Positions 6,043-14,125 are shown, counted from the stretch's first letter. The stretch is 45,000 nt of DNA from Desulfuromonas sp. CSMB_57 (GCF_020194955.2 NZ_JAFCIY020000010.1:1-45000); one strand, 5' to 3'. Numbers and translations are program-made. The notes: generated by a model from the letters alone, not told the origin.

Positions 6043-7209
6043 TCAGGGGTGATTGTTCTTGGGCCGGCGATGAGTGCGCCGGCCGTACTGATTCAGGCGC
6101 AACAGCAGTCCCTGCCGGGTGAGCAGGGCGCCGAAAGGGCAGAGTTCCTGGCAGCAGAAGCATTGAATACACCGTCGCCGGTCGATGCGCAGCCGACCGT
6201 TGTGGATGGCCATGGCCTGCGGCGGGCAATGGCGGACGCACAGGCCGCATTGTTGGCAGCGCTGCCCGTCCGGTTTCGGCCAGGCGCTCATGGACCGCCG
6301 CAGCGGACGCCGCAGCCAGGCCGGCAGGCCGAATCCGACATCCGTATCGGCCGCCGGTCGAAAGTTGGGGCAAATCAGTTGTGACAGGGGATCACCCAGC
6401 AGTTCGATGTCCGAGGGCGAGGCCCCAGCGCGTCCGGTCTGCTCCGCCAGGCGGGCGGTCCAGACTTCGGATCGGGGCAGGTTGACCAATTGGCACGCCA
6501 CCGTGTCCAGGGCCACGGGGTTGGCGCCGGCCAGCAAGGCGCCGATTCGCACCGGGTCGCCGCTGCCCGGACCGTTGCCTTCCATGCCGACAATGGCATC
6601 GGCGATGGTCAGGGCCGGTGCCAGCTGCTCCGCCAGTTCCAGCAGCATGAGAGCGAACAGTGCCTTGTCGGCTCCCGCCTGCAGGTGCAGGGCGGGCTTG
6701 CGCATGCCGACCACGCAGCCGAACAGGTTCTTTACGCCGCAGGTCAGGCCCATCATCTGGTGGGTTTTGAGTTTGGGCAGGTTGATGATGACGTCGGCTT
6801 CCAGGGCGTCGCGGGCCAATTCCAGGTGTTGGAAGGTACGGCCCCGGGGGCGCACCCGTACCGAGTCGGCAAAGGGCGCGAAGTGACAGCCGGTCTCCTC
6901 GATGACCTGCAACAGACCGCAGCGCTTGGCCACGGCCAGGGGTTGGCCGATGCCCGGTGAATCGCCGACCGCGACGATGCCGCCGGCCTCCTGGACCAGT
7001 TGGATGACGGCCCGCAGGACTTCAGGGTGGGTGGTGACGGCCTGTTCCGGCGGTTTGCCCGCCAGCATGTTGGGTTTGAGCAGAACCCGTTGGCCCGGTT
7101 TGACGAACCGCGACATGCCGCCCAGCAGTTCCATGAGCCGTCGCAGGGCCGGAGCCACGGTTGCCGGCCCATAGTCCGCGGCCGCGACCAGGGCCACCCG
7201 GGACTTCAT
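6043..7209 (-). CDS. DUF362 domain protein with C-terminal 2x[4Fe-4S] ferredoxin domain
   Basis: The 388-residue product has a DUF362 domain over about residues 40-260 (VLLKPNMLAGKPPE, ADVIINLPKLKTHQMMGLT, VKNLFGCVVGMRKP, VALDTVACQL). A ferredoxin domain at about 320-375 has two cluster motifs, CQQCGLCVRHCP and CIQCFCCQELCP. Such proteins are common in anaerobes and presumably act in electron transfer; no substrate is established. Its ATG overlaps the yjbQ stop (ATGA), indicating translational coupling. An LEA lipoprotein gene follows. Confidence 0.92.
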   Translation of the reverse strand: MKSRVALVAAADYGPATVAPALRRLMELLGGMSRFVKPGQRVLLKPNMLAGKPPEQAVTTHPEVLRAVIQLVQEAGGIVAVGDSPGIGQPLAVAKRCGLLQVIEETGCHFAPFADSVRVRPRGRTFQHLELARDALEADVIINLPKLKTHQMMGLTCGVKNLFGCVVGMRKPALHLQAGADKALFALMLLELAEQLAPALTIADAIVGMEGNGPGSGDPVRIGALLAGANPVALDTVACQLVNLPRSEVWTARLAEQTGRAGASPSDIELLGDPLSQLICPNFRPAADTDVGFGLPAWLRRPLRRSMSAWPKPDGQRCQQCGLCVRHCPPQAMAIHNGRLRIDRRRCIQCFCCQELCPFGALLTRQGLLLRLNQYGRRTHRRPKNNHP

Positions 7210-7607
7210 GAGCCGCTCACCTGGATATGGACCTGGCGTTGGCGCGGTCCGTCGAATTCACAGAAAAAAACCCCCTGCCAGGTCCCCAGCAGTGGTTCGC
7301 CGCCGGTTATGATGAGGGGCAAAGTGACACCGAGCAGGGAACTCTTGATATGGGCGTCGCTGTTCCCCTCCCGATGTCGGTAGGTGTCGCCCGGGGGCGC
7401 GATGCGGGTGAAGAACTCCTGCAGATCGTGCATCACATCGGGGTCGGCATTCTCGTTGATGGTCAGGGCGGCCGTGGTGTGGGGGACGTGAACCAGGGCT
7501 TGGCCGGTGAAGATTCCGCTCTGCCGAATCGCCTGGCGAATCTTTTCGGTCAGGTCGATCATCTGGCTGCGCCGCTGGGTGAGAATATCCAGGGTGATAA
7601 GCATCAT
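7206..7607 (-). CDS. yjbQ: YjbQ family protein (UPF0047)
   Basis: The 133-residue product has the family signatures LVHVPHTTAALTINENADPD, DAHIKSSLLG and LLGTWQGVFFCEFDGPR. YjbQ proteins are small metal-coordinating trimers; a weak thiamine-phosphate synthase activity has been described for some members, but the physiological role is open. The histidines of PHTT, YRHREGN and AHIKSS form the likely metal or substrate site. Two adjacent in-frame ATGs (7607 and 7604) follow GGAG; the second has the better spacing (5 bases), so the protein may be 132 residues. The stop overlaps the DUF362 start. Confidence 0.93.
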   Translation of the reverse strand: MMLITLDILTQRRSQMIDLTEKIRQAIRQSGIFTGQALVHVPHTTAALTINENADPDVMHDLQEFFTRIAPPGDTYRHREGNSDAHIKSSLLGVTLPLIITGGEPLLGTWQGVFFCEFDGPRQRQVHIQVSGS

Positions 7608-7752
7608 GTCTCCGGCTTGATGGGTTGCCAAGTGCCCTTGACAGCGGGTAAGATTTTGAAAAACAAGGACAAGCTGTGCGTCAGGATGGGTATTATGGCA
7701 TGCGAGCGGGAGGGCGTCAACGGCGCTCGCCGGCCGCCGGGCAGGAGCTGGG

Positions 7753-8661
7753 ATGAAACGACTGATTGACAGATTCGCGGGACATCTGGAGCATGAACGC
7801 AGCATGTCGCCGCATACGCGCCGTGCCTACCGCCAGGACCTTCATGAGTTCGCGGGGTTCCTGCGGGAAGCCGCCGGCGACCAGGCGTCCGCTCAGGCGC
7901 TGCAGGAGCTGACCCCGGTGCTGCTGCGGCGCTACCTGGCCATGCTGCACCGTCGAAACGGTCGCGCGACCATTGCCCGCAAGCTTTCGGCGCTGCGATC
8001 CTTTTTCCGGTTTCTGGTGCGGGAAGGGGAATTGGCGGTCAATCCGGCCGCCGGCCTGCTCACCCCGCGTCGGGAACAGCATCTGCCGGTAACCCTGACG
8101 GTGGACGAAATCTTCGTGTTGCTGGCTGCGGCCTGCGAAGACGATGAACTCGGCCTGCGCGATCGGGCCATCCTCGAAACCCTGTATTCCTGCGGCCTGC
8201 GGGTCGGCGAGTTGACGGCCCTGGATGTCGGCCACCTGGATCTGGAGGAGGGCCTGGTGCGGGTGCGGGGCAAGGGCAACAAAGAGCGTATCGTGCCGGT
8301 GGGGAGCAAGGCCTGCGCCGCCTTGCGGGATTACCTGGACTGCCGGGGCCGGCCGGGACCGGAGCGGGCCCTGTTTCTCAACTACCGGGGCGGTCGCCTG
8401 ACTCCGCGCAGCATCGAGCGCAATCTGCGTCAACGGCTGCTGACCGCCGGCATTCTCAAGGCCGCCACCCCCCATTCCCTGCGGCACTCCTTCGCCACCC
8501 ATCTGCTGGACGGTGGCGCCGATCTGCGCGCCATCCAGGAACTTCTCGGCCACGCCTCCCTTTCCACCACCCAGAAGTACACTCAGGTCAGTCTCGACCG
8601 CCTGATGGCGGTCTATGACCGGGCCCATCCCCGCAGTCGCGGATCCGACAAGGAATCCTAA
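7753..8661 (+). CDS. xerC: Tyrosine recombinase XerC
   Basis: XerC resolves chromosome dimers at dif together with XerD during division. The 302-residue product is the normal size. A SAM-like core-binding domain spans residues 1-95, followed by the catalytic domain with the full set of residues: Arg150 (SCGLRVGE), Lys174 (RGKGNKER), His241 and Arg244 (HSLRHSFATH), His267 (LLGHASLSTT) and the nucleophile Tyr276 (TQKYTQV). AGGAG lies 5 bases before the ATG. No phage genes or attachment repeats are nearby, so it is the housekeeping enzyme rather than an integrase. XerC rather than XerD is a family-level judgement. Confidence 0.9.
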   Translation: MKRLIDRFAGHLEHERSMSPHTRRAYRQDLHEFAGFLREAAGDQASAQALQELTPVLLRRYLAMLHRRNGRATIARKLSALRSFFRFLVREGELAVNPAAGLLTPRREQHLPVTLTVDEIFVLLAAACEDDELGLRDRAILETLYSCGLRVGELTALDVGHLDLEEGLVRVRGKGNKERIVPVGSKACAALRDYLDCRGRPGPERALFLNYRGGRLTPRSIERNLRQRLLTAGILKAATPHSLRHSFATHLLDGGADLRAIQELLGHASLSTTQKYTQVSLDRLMAVYDRAHPRSRGSDKES

Positions 8662-8694
8662 CGGGCTCTGCCGTTTGCCGACCACCTTGCCGGA

Positions 8695-10254
8695 TCAGTT
8701 CCAGTTGGGGACTTTCATGGTGCCGTGGCTGGCCAGATGCTGCTGCATGCGGAACACCCGGTCAAGCAGGTGCGGTTCGTGGCCGACGCCGCGGGACAGG
8801 CAGGCGCGGCTGGCCCGGTCGAAGTATTCCTGCAGCAGCGGGCGGTAGTCGGGGTGCGCGCAGCGGTCGATGATGGTCTGGGCGCGATCCCGCGGGCACA
8901 GGCCGCGCAAATCCGCCAGACCCTGTTCCGTCACCAGCACGTCCAGATCGTGTTCCGTGTGGTCGACGTGGGGCACCATGGGTACCACGCAGCTGATGCC
9001 GGTGGGATCGTAGCGGGTGGCGCGCACCGAGGGCGTGTGCATGATGGACAGGTAGGCGTTGCGCAGGAAGTCGCCGGAGCCGCCGATGCCGTTGATCATG
9101 CGGGTGCCGCCGACCAGGGTTGAGTTGGCGTGGGCGTAGATGTCGAATTCGACCGGGGTATTCATGGCGATGACGCCGAGGCGGCGGATGATTTCCGGAC
9201 TGTTGGCCAGGTGCTGGGGACGCAGCACGACCTTGGAGCTGTAGCGGTCCCAGTTCTGGTAAAAGCGTTGGAAGCCTCCGGCGGACAGGGCCAGGGAGGT
9301 GGTGGAGGCAAAGTCCAGCTTGCCGGAGTCGAAAAAGTCCAGCATGGTGTCCTGCAGGACTTCCGTGTACAGGGTCAGTCCCGAAAAGGGGCCCTTGACC
9401 AGGCCGCCGACCACGGCGTTGGCGATGTTGCCGACTCCGGACTGCAGGGGCAGGAGATTGGCGGGCAGGCGGCCGGCATCGACTTCGGCCTGGAAAAAGT
9501 CGAGGATATGGCCGGCGATGCGTTCGGAAACCGCGTCCGTTTCGCCCATGGCCCGGCCGGTGTCGGCTTCCCGAGACTCGATGATGGCGACGATCTTGTC
9601 CGGATCGCAGGGCACAAACGGAGTGCCGATGCGGTCGCTGACCCGGGTAATGGGATAGGGTTGCCGGTGCGGCGGCGGTTCGATCATGACGATGTCGTGC
9701 AGCCCCTCGTGGTTGGGGATGGCGGTATTGATCTCGATGATCAGCCGATCGGCCATCTGGATGATTTCCGTCGCGGCGCCGATGGAGCCCGCCAGGATGA
9801 TGCCGCCCTCGGCCGTGATGGCCGTCGCCTCGATGATGCCCAAATCCAGTCGGCCGCCCAGATCCTTGGTATAAAAACCGTACACCAGGTCCTGGGCGAA
9901 CATGGACAGATGCTTGTCCTGCATGCGGATGCGGCCGTTGTTGATTCCTTCCTGGATGTTGCGACCGTTCTGGTAGGGCCAGCGGCGGGCGATCATGTCC
10001 AGGCCGGCCCAACGATCTTCCGTTTCCGTACCGACGGAGGCGCCGATGAACAGATTGAAACGCAACTGCCCCTGCAGGTTGTGCTGTTCGACGTGGTCCG
10101 CCAGGGCCTTCGGTACCGCTTTGGGATAGCCGGCCGGGGTAAAACCAGACCAACCGAGATTCATGCCGTTTTTGAAGAGCGGAAGGACATCCTGGGCGGT
10201 GCGGATGCGTTGGAACAGGGCGGGACAGGCGATGCGTTGCTGAAGGTCGGACAT
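8695..10254 (-). CDS. Acetyl-CoA hydrolase/transferase family (probable succinyl-CoA:acetate CoA-transferase)
   Basis: The 519-residue product belongs to the Cat1/AarC class. It shows NLGWSGFTPAGYPKAVP near the N-terminus, IGASVGTETEDRWA, the oxyanion-site segment QSGVGNIANAV (about 271-281), the likely catalytic Glu298 in LYTEVLQDT, and GGTRMINGIGGSGDFLRNA. In Geobacter-type anaerobes such enzymes move CoA from succinyl-CoA to acetate, activating acetate for the TCA cycle in place of succinyl-CoA synthetase; applying that to this gene is inference. GGAGAA lies 5 bases before the ATG. It is downstream of bamD but separated by a terminator-like hairpin, so it probably has its own promoter, which I cannot place. 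Confidence 0.9.
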   Translation of the reverse strand: MSDLQQRIACPALFQRIRTAQDVLPLFKNGMNLGWSGFTPAGYPKAVPKALADHVEQHNLQGQLRFNLFIGASVGTETEDRWAGLDMIARRWPYQNGRNIQEGINNGRIRMQDKHLSMFAQDLVYGFYTKDLGGRLDLGIIEATAITAEGGIILAGSIGAATEIIQMADRLIIEINTAIPNHEGLHDIVMIEPPPHRQPYPITRVSDRIGTPFVPCDPDKIVAIIESREADTGRAMGETDAVSERIAGHILDFFQAEVDAGRLPANLLPLQSGVGNIANAVVGGLVKGPFSGLTLYTEVLQDTMLDFFDSGKLDFASTTSLALSAGGFQRFYQNWDRYSSKVVLRPQHLANSPEIIRRLGVIAMNTPVEFDIYAHANSTLVGGTRMINGIGGSGDFLRNAYLSIMHTPSVRATRYDPTGISCVVPMVPHVDHTEHDLDVLVTEQGLADLRGLCPRDRAQTIIDRCAHPDYRPLLQEYFDRASRACLSRGVGHEPHLLDRVFRMQQHLASHGTMKVPNWN

Positions 10255-10299
10255 GGCAGTTCTCCGGGCTGGCTGGGACCGGTGGTCGCGGCCGGCCGC

Positions 10300-10332
10300 A
10301 AAAGCACCGGCGCGGAGGACTCCGGCCGGTGC
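10300..10332 (-). terminator. Weak intrinsic terminator after bamD
   Basis: On the minus strand a 7-bp stem (GCACCGG / CCGGTGC, 15-base loop) is followed by four T (10300-10303). It lies about 95 bases downstream of the bamD stop and 46 bases before the CoA-transferase start. The short T-run makes it weak; it could also be an attenuator in the CoA-transferase leader. Confidence 0.45.
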
Positions 10333-10426
10333 GGGGTGTAACCATTCATATTGTCACTTCCGTCCGGCTCCCAGAGGATCGCGGCGGGGGAAGGGCAGAT
10401 ACTCTGAGGTCCGGCAGGGCGAACCA

Positions 10427-11164
10427 TCAGAAACGCTGGCGCAGAATTTCCGTGGCGCGGGCCGCCTCGGACGAGCGCGGCTGGTCGGCAATCAGCTGTT
10501 CGAAGGTCTGTACCGCCAGATTGGGGTGGCCGTTGTTCAGGTAGGCCTGGCCGAGGAGCAGGTAGGCTTCGCTACGGCCCGGATAGTCCGGGTAGTCCTT
10601 GAGCAGTTTCTGCAGACGGCCGATGGCGGCCTGGTGGCGGGCCATCTTCAGGTAAAACCTGCCGACATAGAGTTCATGGGCGGCTAGCTGTTCACGGCAG
10701 GCCTGGATGCGGGCCGTCGCTTCGGCAGCTTCCGGTGCGTTGGGGTACAGCCGCAGGAGACTTTCAAAGGTTACCAGGGCGCTCTGGGTAGCCGTCTGAT
10801 CGCGATCCATGGACAGGATCTGGTTGAAATAGGACATGCCCAGCCGGTACATGACGCGCGCTGCCTCGGCGCTGCCGGGGTACTGTTTTAGAAAGTTTTC
10901 GTAGGCGGCCGCCGCTTCGACATACTCCTTGTCGAGAAAATGGGCCTCGGCAATGTTGAGATCGGCCCGGCGGTTGAGCTCGGCCGATTCGAAGATTTGA
11001 CGGGCTTCGCCGAAAGCGGTTACCGCCTCCCGGTAGCGCCCCTTGGCCATGGCTTCTTCCCCCTGGCGGAAAAAATCCTGGGCCGATGAACCGACGGGCG
11101 CCGTTTTGGATGCACAGCCGGCGACCAGAATGAGGAGCAGCAAAAGCGACAGAGTGGTTTTCAT
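10427..11164 (-). CDS. bamD: Outer membrane assembly lipoprotein BamD
   Basis: BamD is the essential lipoprotein of the BAM complex that inserts beta-barrels into the outer membrane. The 245-residue product has a lipoprotein signal (LLLILVAGC, lipidated Cys17) and about five TPR units, for example FFRQGEEAMAKGRYREAVTA, AAAAYENFLKQYPGSAEAAR and AIGRLQKLLKDYPDYPGRSE. These match the BamD/YfiO fold and length. Upstream is rpoH on the same strand; the predicted bamD promoter overlaps the rpoH stop codon. A GGGGG lies 5 bases before the ATG. Confidence 0.93.
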   Translation of the reverse strand: MKTTLSLLLLLILVAGCASKTAPVGSSAQDFFRQGEEAMAKGRYREAVTAFGEARQIFESAELNRRADLNIAEAHFLDKEYVEAAAAYENFLKQYPGSAEAARVMYRLGMSYFNQILSMDRDQTATQSALVTFESLLRLYPNAPEAAEATARIQACREQLAAHELYVGRFYLKMARHQAAIGRLQKLLKDYPDYPGRSEAYLLLGQAYLNNGHPNLAVQTFEQLIADQPRSSEAARATEILRQRF

Positions 11165-11215
11165 TGGGGCCCCCGGGAGGTCAGCACTATGGTTGCAAAG
11201 GACGCAAGCCGTGCC

Positions 11216-11244
11216 AACTTAAGGGATTTACCGTTGTTTGTCAA
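11216..11244 (-). promoter_or_regulatory. Predicted sigma-70 promoter of bamD
   Basis: TTGACA (11239-11244), 17 bases, TAAGTT (11216-11221) on the minus strand. The -35 box overlaps the rpoH stop codon (11241-11243), so bamD can be expressed independently of rpoH. Confidence 0.6.
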
Positions 11245-12137
11245 TGCGCCAGAGTCGCAGCCCTGCTCTTTTCGGGCCGCTGCCGATGCTCCTGGTCGGC
11301 ATCCAGCACCAAGGCCCGGCGGATTTTCTCCAGGGCATTTTTTTCCACCTGACGAATGCGCTCGCGACTGATGCCGTAATCGTCGGCCAGTTCCTGCAGG
11401 GTGCGGGGCTGGTCGCTGAGAATGCGGTCCGTCACGATGTGCCGCTCCCGTTCGTTCAATCCCTGCAGGGCCACCCGGACCCTTTTTTGGGTCAGACGTC
11501 GCTCTTCCTGTTGGAGCAGCAATTGCTCCTGGTCGGCGCGATCATCGGCTAATGTGTCGAGCAGGGAATAGCCTTCGCCTGCAACCAGCTCGACATCCAG
11601 GGAAGCATCATGACCGGCCATGCGCCGGCTCATCTCCTCCACTTCCTGGTCGCTGACCTGCAGTTGCCGGGCAATCTCGCTGGCAGGGGCGGTGCCGGTC
11701 ATCCGCCGCAGTGCCTCCCGGGCCTGGCCGAGCTTGAAGAACAACTTCTTCTGGGCCTGGGTGGTCCCAATTTTGACCAGAGACCAGTTGCGGATGATGA
11801 AGTTGTGAATGAAGGCCCGGATCCACCAGACTGCGTAGGTGATGAAGCGCAGCCCGCGATCGGGTTCGAATTTTTTCAGGGCCATCATCAGGCCGATGTT
11901 GCCTTCCTGGATCAAATCGAGCAGCTTGAGGCCGTAGCCGCGATATTCATGGGCGATCTTGACGACAAACCGCAGGTTGGCGCAGATCAGGCGATGGGCG
12001 GCATCGACGCTGCCTTCCCTCCGGTAGGCGGTGGTCAGTTGGAGTTCTTCCTCCCGGGACAGGATCTGAAACTGCTTGATTTGGGCGATGTACAGGTCCA
12101 GGGTATCGGGCAAGGCGGGCAGCATGGTATTGCTCAT
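11241..12137 (-). CDS. rpoH: Heat-shock sigma factor RpoH (sigma-32)
   Basis: RpoH directs RNA polymerase to heat-shock promoters. The 298-residue product has region 1.2 (LYIAQIKQFQILSREEE), region 2 (LRFVVKIAHEYRGYG, LLDLIQEGNIGLMMALKKFE, FITYAVWWIRAFIHNFII), the RpoH-box segment (AQKKLFFKLGQAREALRR) and region 4 with its helix-turn-helix (TLQELADDYGISRERIRQVE). The start at 12137 has GGAGG 8 bases upstream; upstream in-frame ATGs at 12149 and beyond have no good ribosome site. A CIRCE operator covers the promoter start site, so HrcA should repress it. bamD lies downstream on the same strand. Confidence 0.94.
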   Translation of the reverse strand: MSNTMLPALPDTLDLYIAQIKQFQILSREEELQLTTAYRREGSVDAAHRLICANLRFVVKIAHEYRGYGLKLLDLIQEGNIGLMMALKKFEPDRGLRFITYAVWWIRAFIHNFIIRNWSLVKIGTTQAQKKLFFKLGQAREALRRMTGTAPASEIARQLQVSDQEVEEMSRRMAGHDASLDVELVAGEGYSLLDTLADDRADQEQLLLQQEERRLTQKRVRVALQGLNERERHIVTDRILSDQPRTLQELADDYGISRERIRQVEKNALEKIRRALVLDADQEHRQRPEKSRAATLAH

Positions 12138-12174
12138 GACTTGAACCTCCATAACCGGAAAAAGTCGCATGGTA

Positions 12175-12201
12175 TTAGCACTCATCGAGGCAGAGTGCTA
12201 A
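12175..12201. promoter_or_regulatory. CIRCE operator (HrcA binding site) upstream of rpoH
   Basis: TTAGCACTC (12175-12183), 9-base spacer, GAGTGCTAA (12193-12201): an exact match to the consensus CIRCE inverted repeat. It lies at the predicted rpoH transcription start, 37 bases before the start codon. CIRCE normally controls groESL and dnaK; here it controls the heat-shock sigma factor. Confidence 0.96.
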
Positions 12202-12204
12202 TAA

Positions 12205-12233
12205 TGTATAGCAAAATACCGCTAACGCTTCAA
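12205..12233 (-). promoter_or_regulatory. Predicted sigma-70 promoter of rpoH
   Basis: TTGAAG (12228-12233), 17 bases, TATACA (12205-12210) on the minus strand, placing the transcript start inside the CIRCE element. Confidence 0.7.
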
Positions 12234-12272
12234 GCCCCCTGATGATGCATCCAACCGGGATGGTGTGGCGCA

Positions 12273-12302
12273 TTGACAGGATCATGGTCCCCTTCGCATA
12301 AT
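12273..12302 (+). promoter_or_regulatory. Predicted sigma-70 promoter of the 12347 methyltransferase gene
   Basis: TTGACA (12273-12278), 18 bases, CATAAT (12297-12302), 45 bases before the chosen start codon; divergent from the rpoH promoter. Confidence 0.55.
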
Positions 12303-12346
12303 GGTGCCCGGCAGTTATGCGGGCAATCGGCGGCGAGGAAAACGCG

Positions 12347-13027
12347 ATGGCAGACAGAGAAAAGGCTGATGGTTCGGCCGCTTGGGCGGCGGACAAAGAA
12401 TCTGACGGCAGCACCCGAGGTGATGCGTGCCCTCTGGCAAGAATGACGGATTGGGCCCGGCTCTGGATAAGCGGGGTTTTGCAGCCGGGCGACATGGCGG
12501 TGGATCTGACGGCCGGCAATGGCCACGATACGGCTTTTTTGTGTCGGATGGTGGGTGCCCCCGGTCGGGTCGTCGCTTTCGATATTCAGCACCAGGCCCT
12601 GCAGCGCACCGCGGAGCGATTGCAGGAGCAAGGCACGAGCGTGACCTGGACTGCTTCGGAGGGGCCGCCGGCGGCGGCGCCCGGGGCGCTGCTGGTAGCG
12701 GCTTGCCACTCCCGGCTGGAGCGTTATGTGGAAGGCCCGCTACGGGCGGTGATGGCCAATCTCGGTTATTGTCCCGGCGGCGATCATGCCCTGGTGACCC
12801 GAACCGACACCACTTGCGCCGCTTTGCGCGCGGCCTTGGAACGGCTGCTTCCCGGCGGACGCATCACGGTAGTGCTTTATCCGGGGCATGCCGGCGGTGC
12901 CGGGGAGTCTGCCGCGGTTCGGAAATTATTCTCCTCCCTGCCGCCCGGGGAGTGGCAGGTCATGGAACTGGCGGCGGTCAATCGAAGGGCGGCCCCGCAT
13001 TTGCTGCTTGCGGCCAGAAAGGCGTGA
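12347..13027 (+). CDS. Class I SAM methyltransferase, YtqB/MnmM (rRNA_methylase) family
   Basis: The 226-residue product has the SAM-binding motif VDLTAGNGHDTAFL and the family-specific NLGYCPGGDHAL with RTDTT after it, as in YtqB. YtqB of Gram-positives (MnmM) methylates the wobble uridine of tRNA after MnmEG; the same role here is inference. GAGGA lies 7 bases before the ATG at 12347; an in-frame ATG at 12317 lacks a good site, and an internal ATG at 12443 would remove a low-complexity N-terminal extension (ADREKADGSAAWAADKESDG) that YtqB lacks. It precedes xthA by 18 bases, so the two are probably co-transcribed. Confidence 0.85.
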   Translation: MADREKADGSAAWAADKESDGSTRGDACPLARMTDWARLWISGVLQPGDMAVDLTAGNGHDTAFLCRMVGAPGRVVAFDIQHQALQRTAERLQEQGTSVTWTASEGPPAAAPGALLVAACHSRLERYVEGPLRAVMANLGYCPGGDHALVTRTDTTCAALRAALERLLPGGRITVVLYPGHAGGAGESAAVRKLFSSLPPGEWQVMELAAVNRRAAPHLLLAARKA

Positions 13028-13045
13028 GTCGAAGGGAAAACAGCC

Positions 13046-13876
13046 ATGCAGATTGTATCCTTCAACATCAACGGCATCCGGGCGCGGCTCCATCAGCTGG
13101 AGGCGCTGGTGGCCAAATACCGGCCGGATGTCATCGGCCTGCAGGAAACCAAGGTCAGTGATGAAGAATTTCCTCTGGAAGCCGTGACCGCTCTGGGCTA
13201 CCGGGCTGAGTTTTATGGTCAGAAGGGGCACTACGGCGTCGCTCTGCTGTCCCGCCGGCCGGCGTTGGAGGTGGTCAAGGGATTGCCTGACGACCCCGAG
13301 GAGGCGCAGCGCCGGGTGGTCTTTGCCGCCTATCCCATGACCGACGGTGGTCGGCTCTGGGTTGCGAATGCCTATTGGCCGCAGGGCGAAGATCGGCAAC
13401 ATCCCGTAAAGTTTCCCGCCAAGGAGCGCTTTTACAAGGACCTTGGCCGCTATCTGGCTGAGCAATTCAGCCCCGATGATCGTCTCATCCTCATGGGCGA
13501 TGCCAATGTCGCGCTTACCGATGGCGATATCGGTATCGGCGATGACAACGCCCGTCGCTGGCTGCGCAGCGGCAAATGTTCCTTCCTGCCCGAGGAGCGG
13601 CAGTGGCTGCAGGGGTTGCTCGACTGGGGGCTGCAGGATACCTTTCGAGTTTTGCACCCCGAAGTGTCCGACCGCTTCAGCTGGTTCGATTACCGCAGCC
13701 GGGGTTTCGAGCGGGTTCCGCCTCGGGGCCTGCGCATCGATGTCATGCTGGCGACTTCACCCCTGACGGCTGTTTTGCAGGGGGCGGGCATCGACTATGA
13801 ACTGCGGGGCATGGAGCGGCCTTCCGACCACTGTCCGGTTTGGAGCGACTTCGGACTTGAAATTGCGCAGGATTGA
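13046..13876 (+). CDS. xthA: Exodeoxyribonuclease III
   Basis: ExoIII is the main AP endonuclease and 3'-repair exonuclease of base-excision repair. The 276-residue product carries the metal and catalytic motifs: Asn7 (SFNINGIRAR), Glu34 (GLQETKV), ANAYWPQG, MGDANVALTDGDIGIGD and the catalytic Asp-His pair in PSDHCPVW. The segment RRWLRSGKCSFLPEE is nearly as in E. coli ExoIII. It lies directly downstream of the methyltransferase gene. Confidence 0.97.
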   Translation: MQIVSFNINGIRARLHQLEALVAKYRPDVIGLQETKVSDEEFPLEAVTALGYRAEFYGQKGHYGVALLSRRPALEVVKGLPDDPEEAQRRVVFAAYPMTDGGRLWVANAYWPQGEDRQHPVKFPAKERFYKDLGRYLAEQFSPDDRLILMGDANVALTDGDIGIGDDNARRWLRSGKCSFLPEERQWLQGLLDWGLQDTFRVLHPEVSDRFSWFDYRSRGFERVPPRGLRIDVMLATSPLTAVLQGAGIDYELRGMERPSDHCPVWSDFGLEIAQD

Positions 13877-13931
13877 CCGGGCCGAAATTTGGGGTAACGT
13901 TGCTGGTTTCATGGGGGCCGCTCGAAAATTG

Positions 13932-13969
13932 CGTATACGAATTTTGTGTTCCGCCAGATATCGTATACG
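13932..13969. promoter_or_regulatory. Paired CGTATACG palindromes upstream of the OmpW-like gene
   Basis: Two identical 8-bp palindromes, 13932-13939 and 13962-13969, are spaced exactly 30 bp centre to centre (three helical turns). They lie just upstream of the -35 box at 13981. The core GTATAC fits the loose half-site pattern of GntR-family regulators. A helix-phased pair at about -45 and -75 suits an activator or a looping regulator. Confidence 0.55.
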
Positions 13970-13980
13970 GTAAGTATCGG

Positions 13981-14009
13981 TTGACATGGGTCGGAACTTG
14001 TTCTACAGA
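13981..14009 (+). promoter_or_regulatory. Predicted sigma-70 promoter of the OmpW-like gene
   Basis: TTGACA (13981-13986), 17 bases, TACAGA (14004-14009). It predicts a leader of about 110 bases, which contains a small CAAAAC/GTTTTG hairpin at 14054-14068. Confidence 0.6.
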
Positions 14010-14125
14010 AAGAGGCTTGGGAGGCGATAGTAACCGCCGAGCGCTGGATATTACAAAACAGTGTTTTGCAGGGTGGCATCGGGCCGCCTTGTATTTGGTC
14101 GTCTTTTTTGCGAATGGAGGCAACA

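Noticed and set aside
7753-8661. Tyrosine recombinase as an integrase marking a mobile element
   Set aside because: Its length, motifs and housekeeping neighbours fit XerC; there are no phage or transfer genes, direct repeats or tRNA attachment site nearby.
11205-11219. TTGGCAC...TTGC sequence on the minus strand resembling a sigma-54 promoter ahead of bamD
   Set aside because: The GG to GC spacing is 8, not 10, and a good sigma-70 promoter overlaps it.
11190-11235. GGACGCAAGCC sequence on the plus strand resembling part of a GEMM cyclic-dinucleotide riboswitch
   Set aside because: There is no upstream paired stem with GAAA loop, and the downstream plus strand is the antisense of rpoH; a chance fragment.
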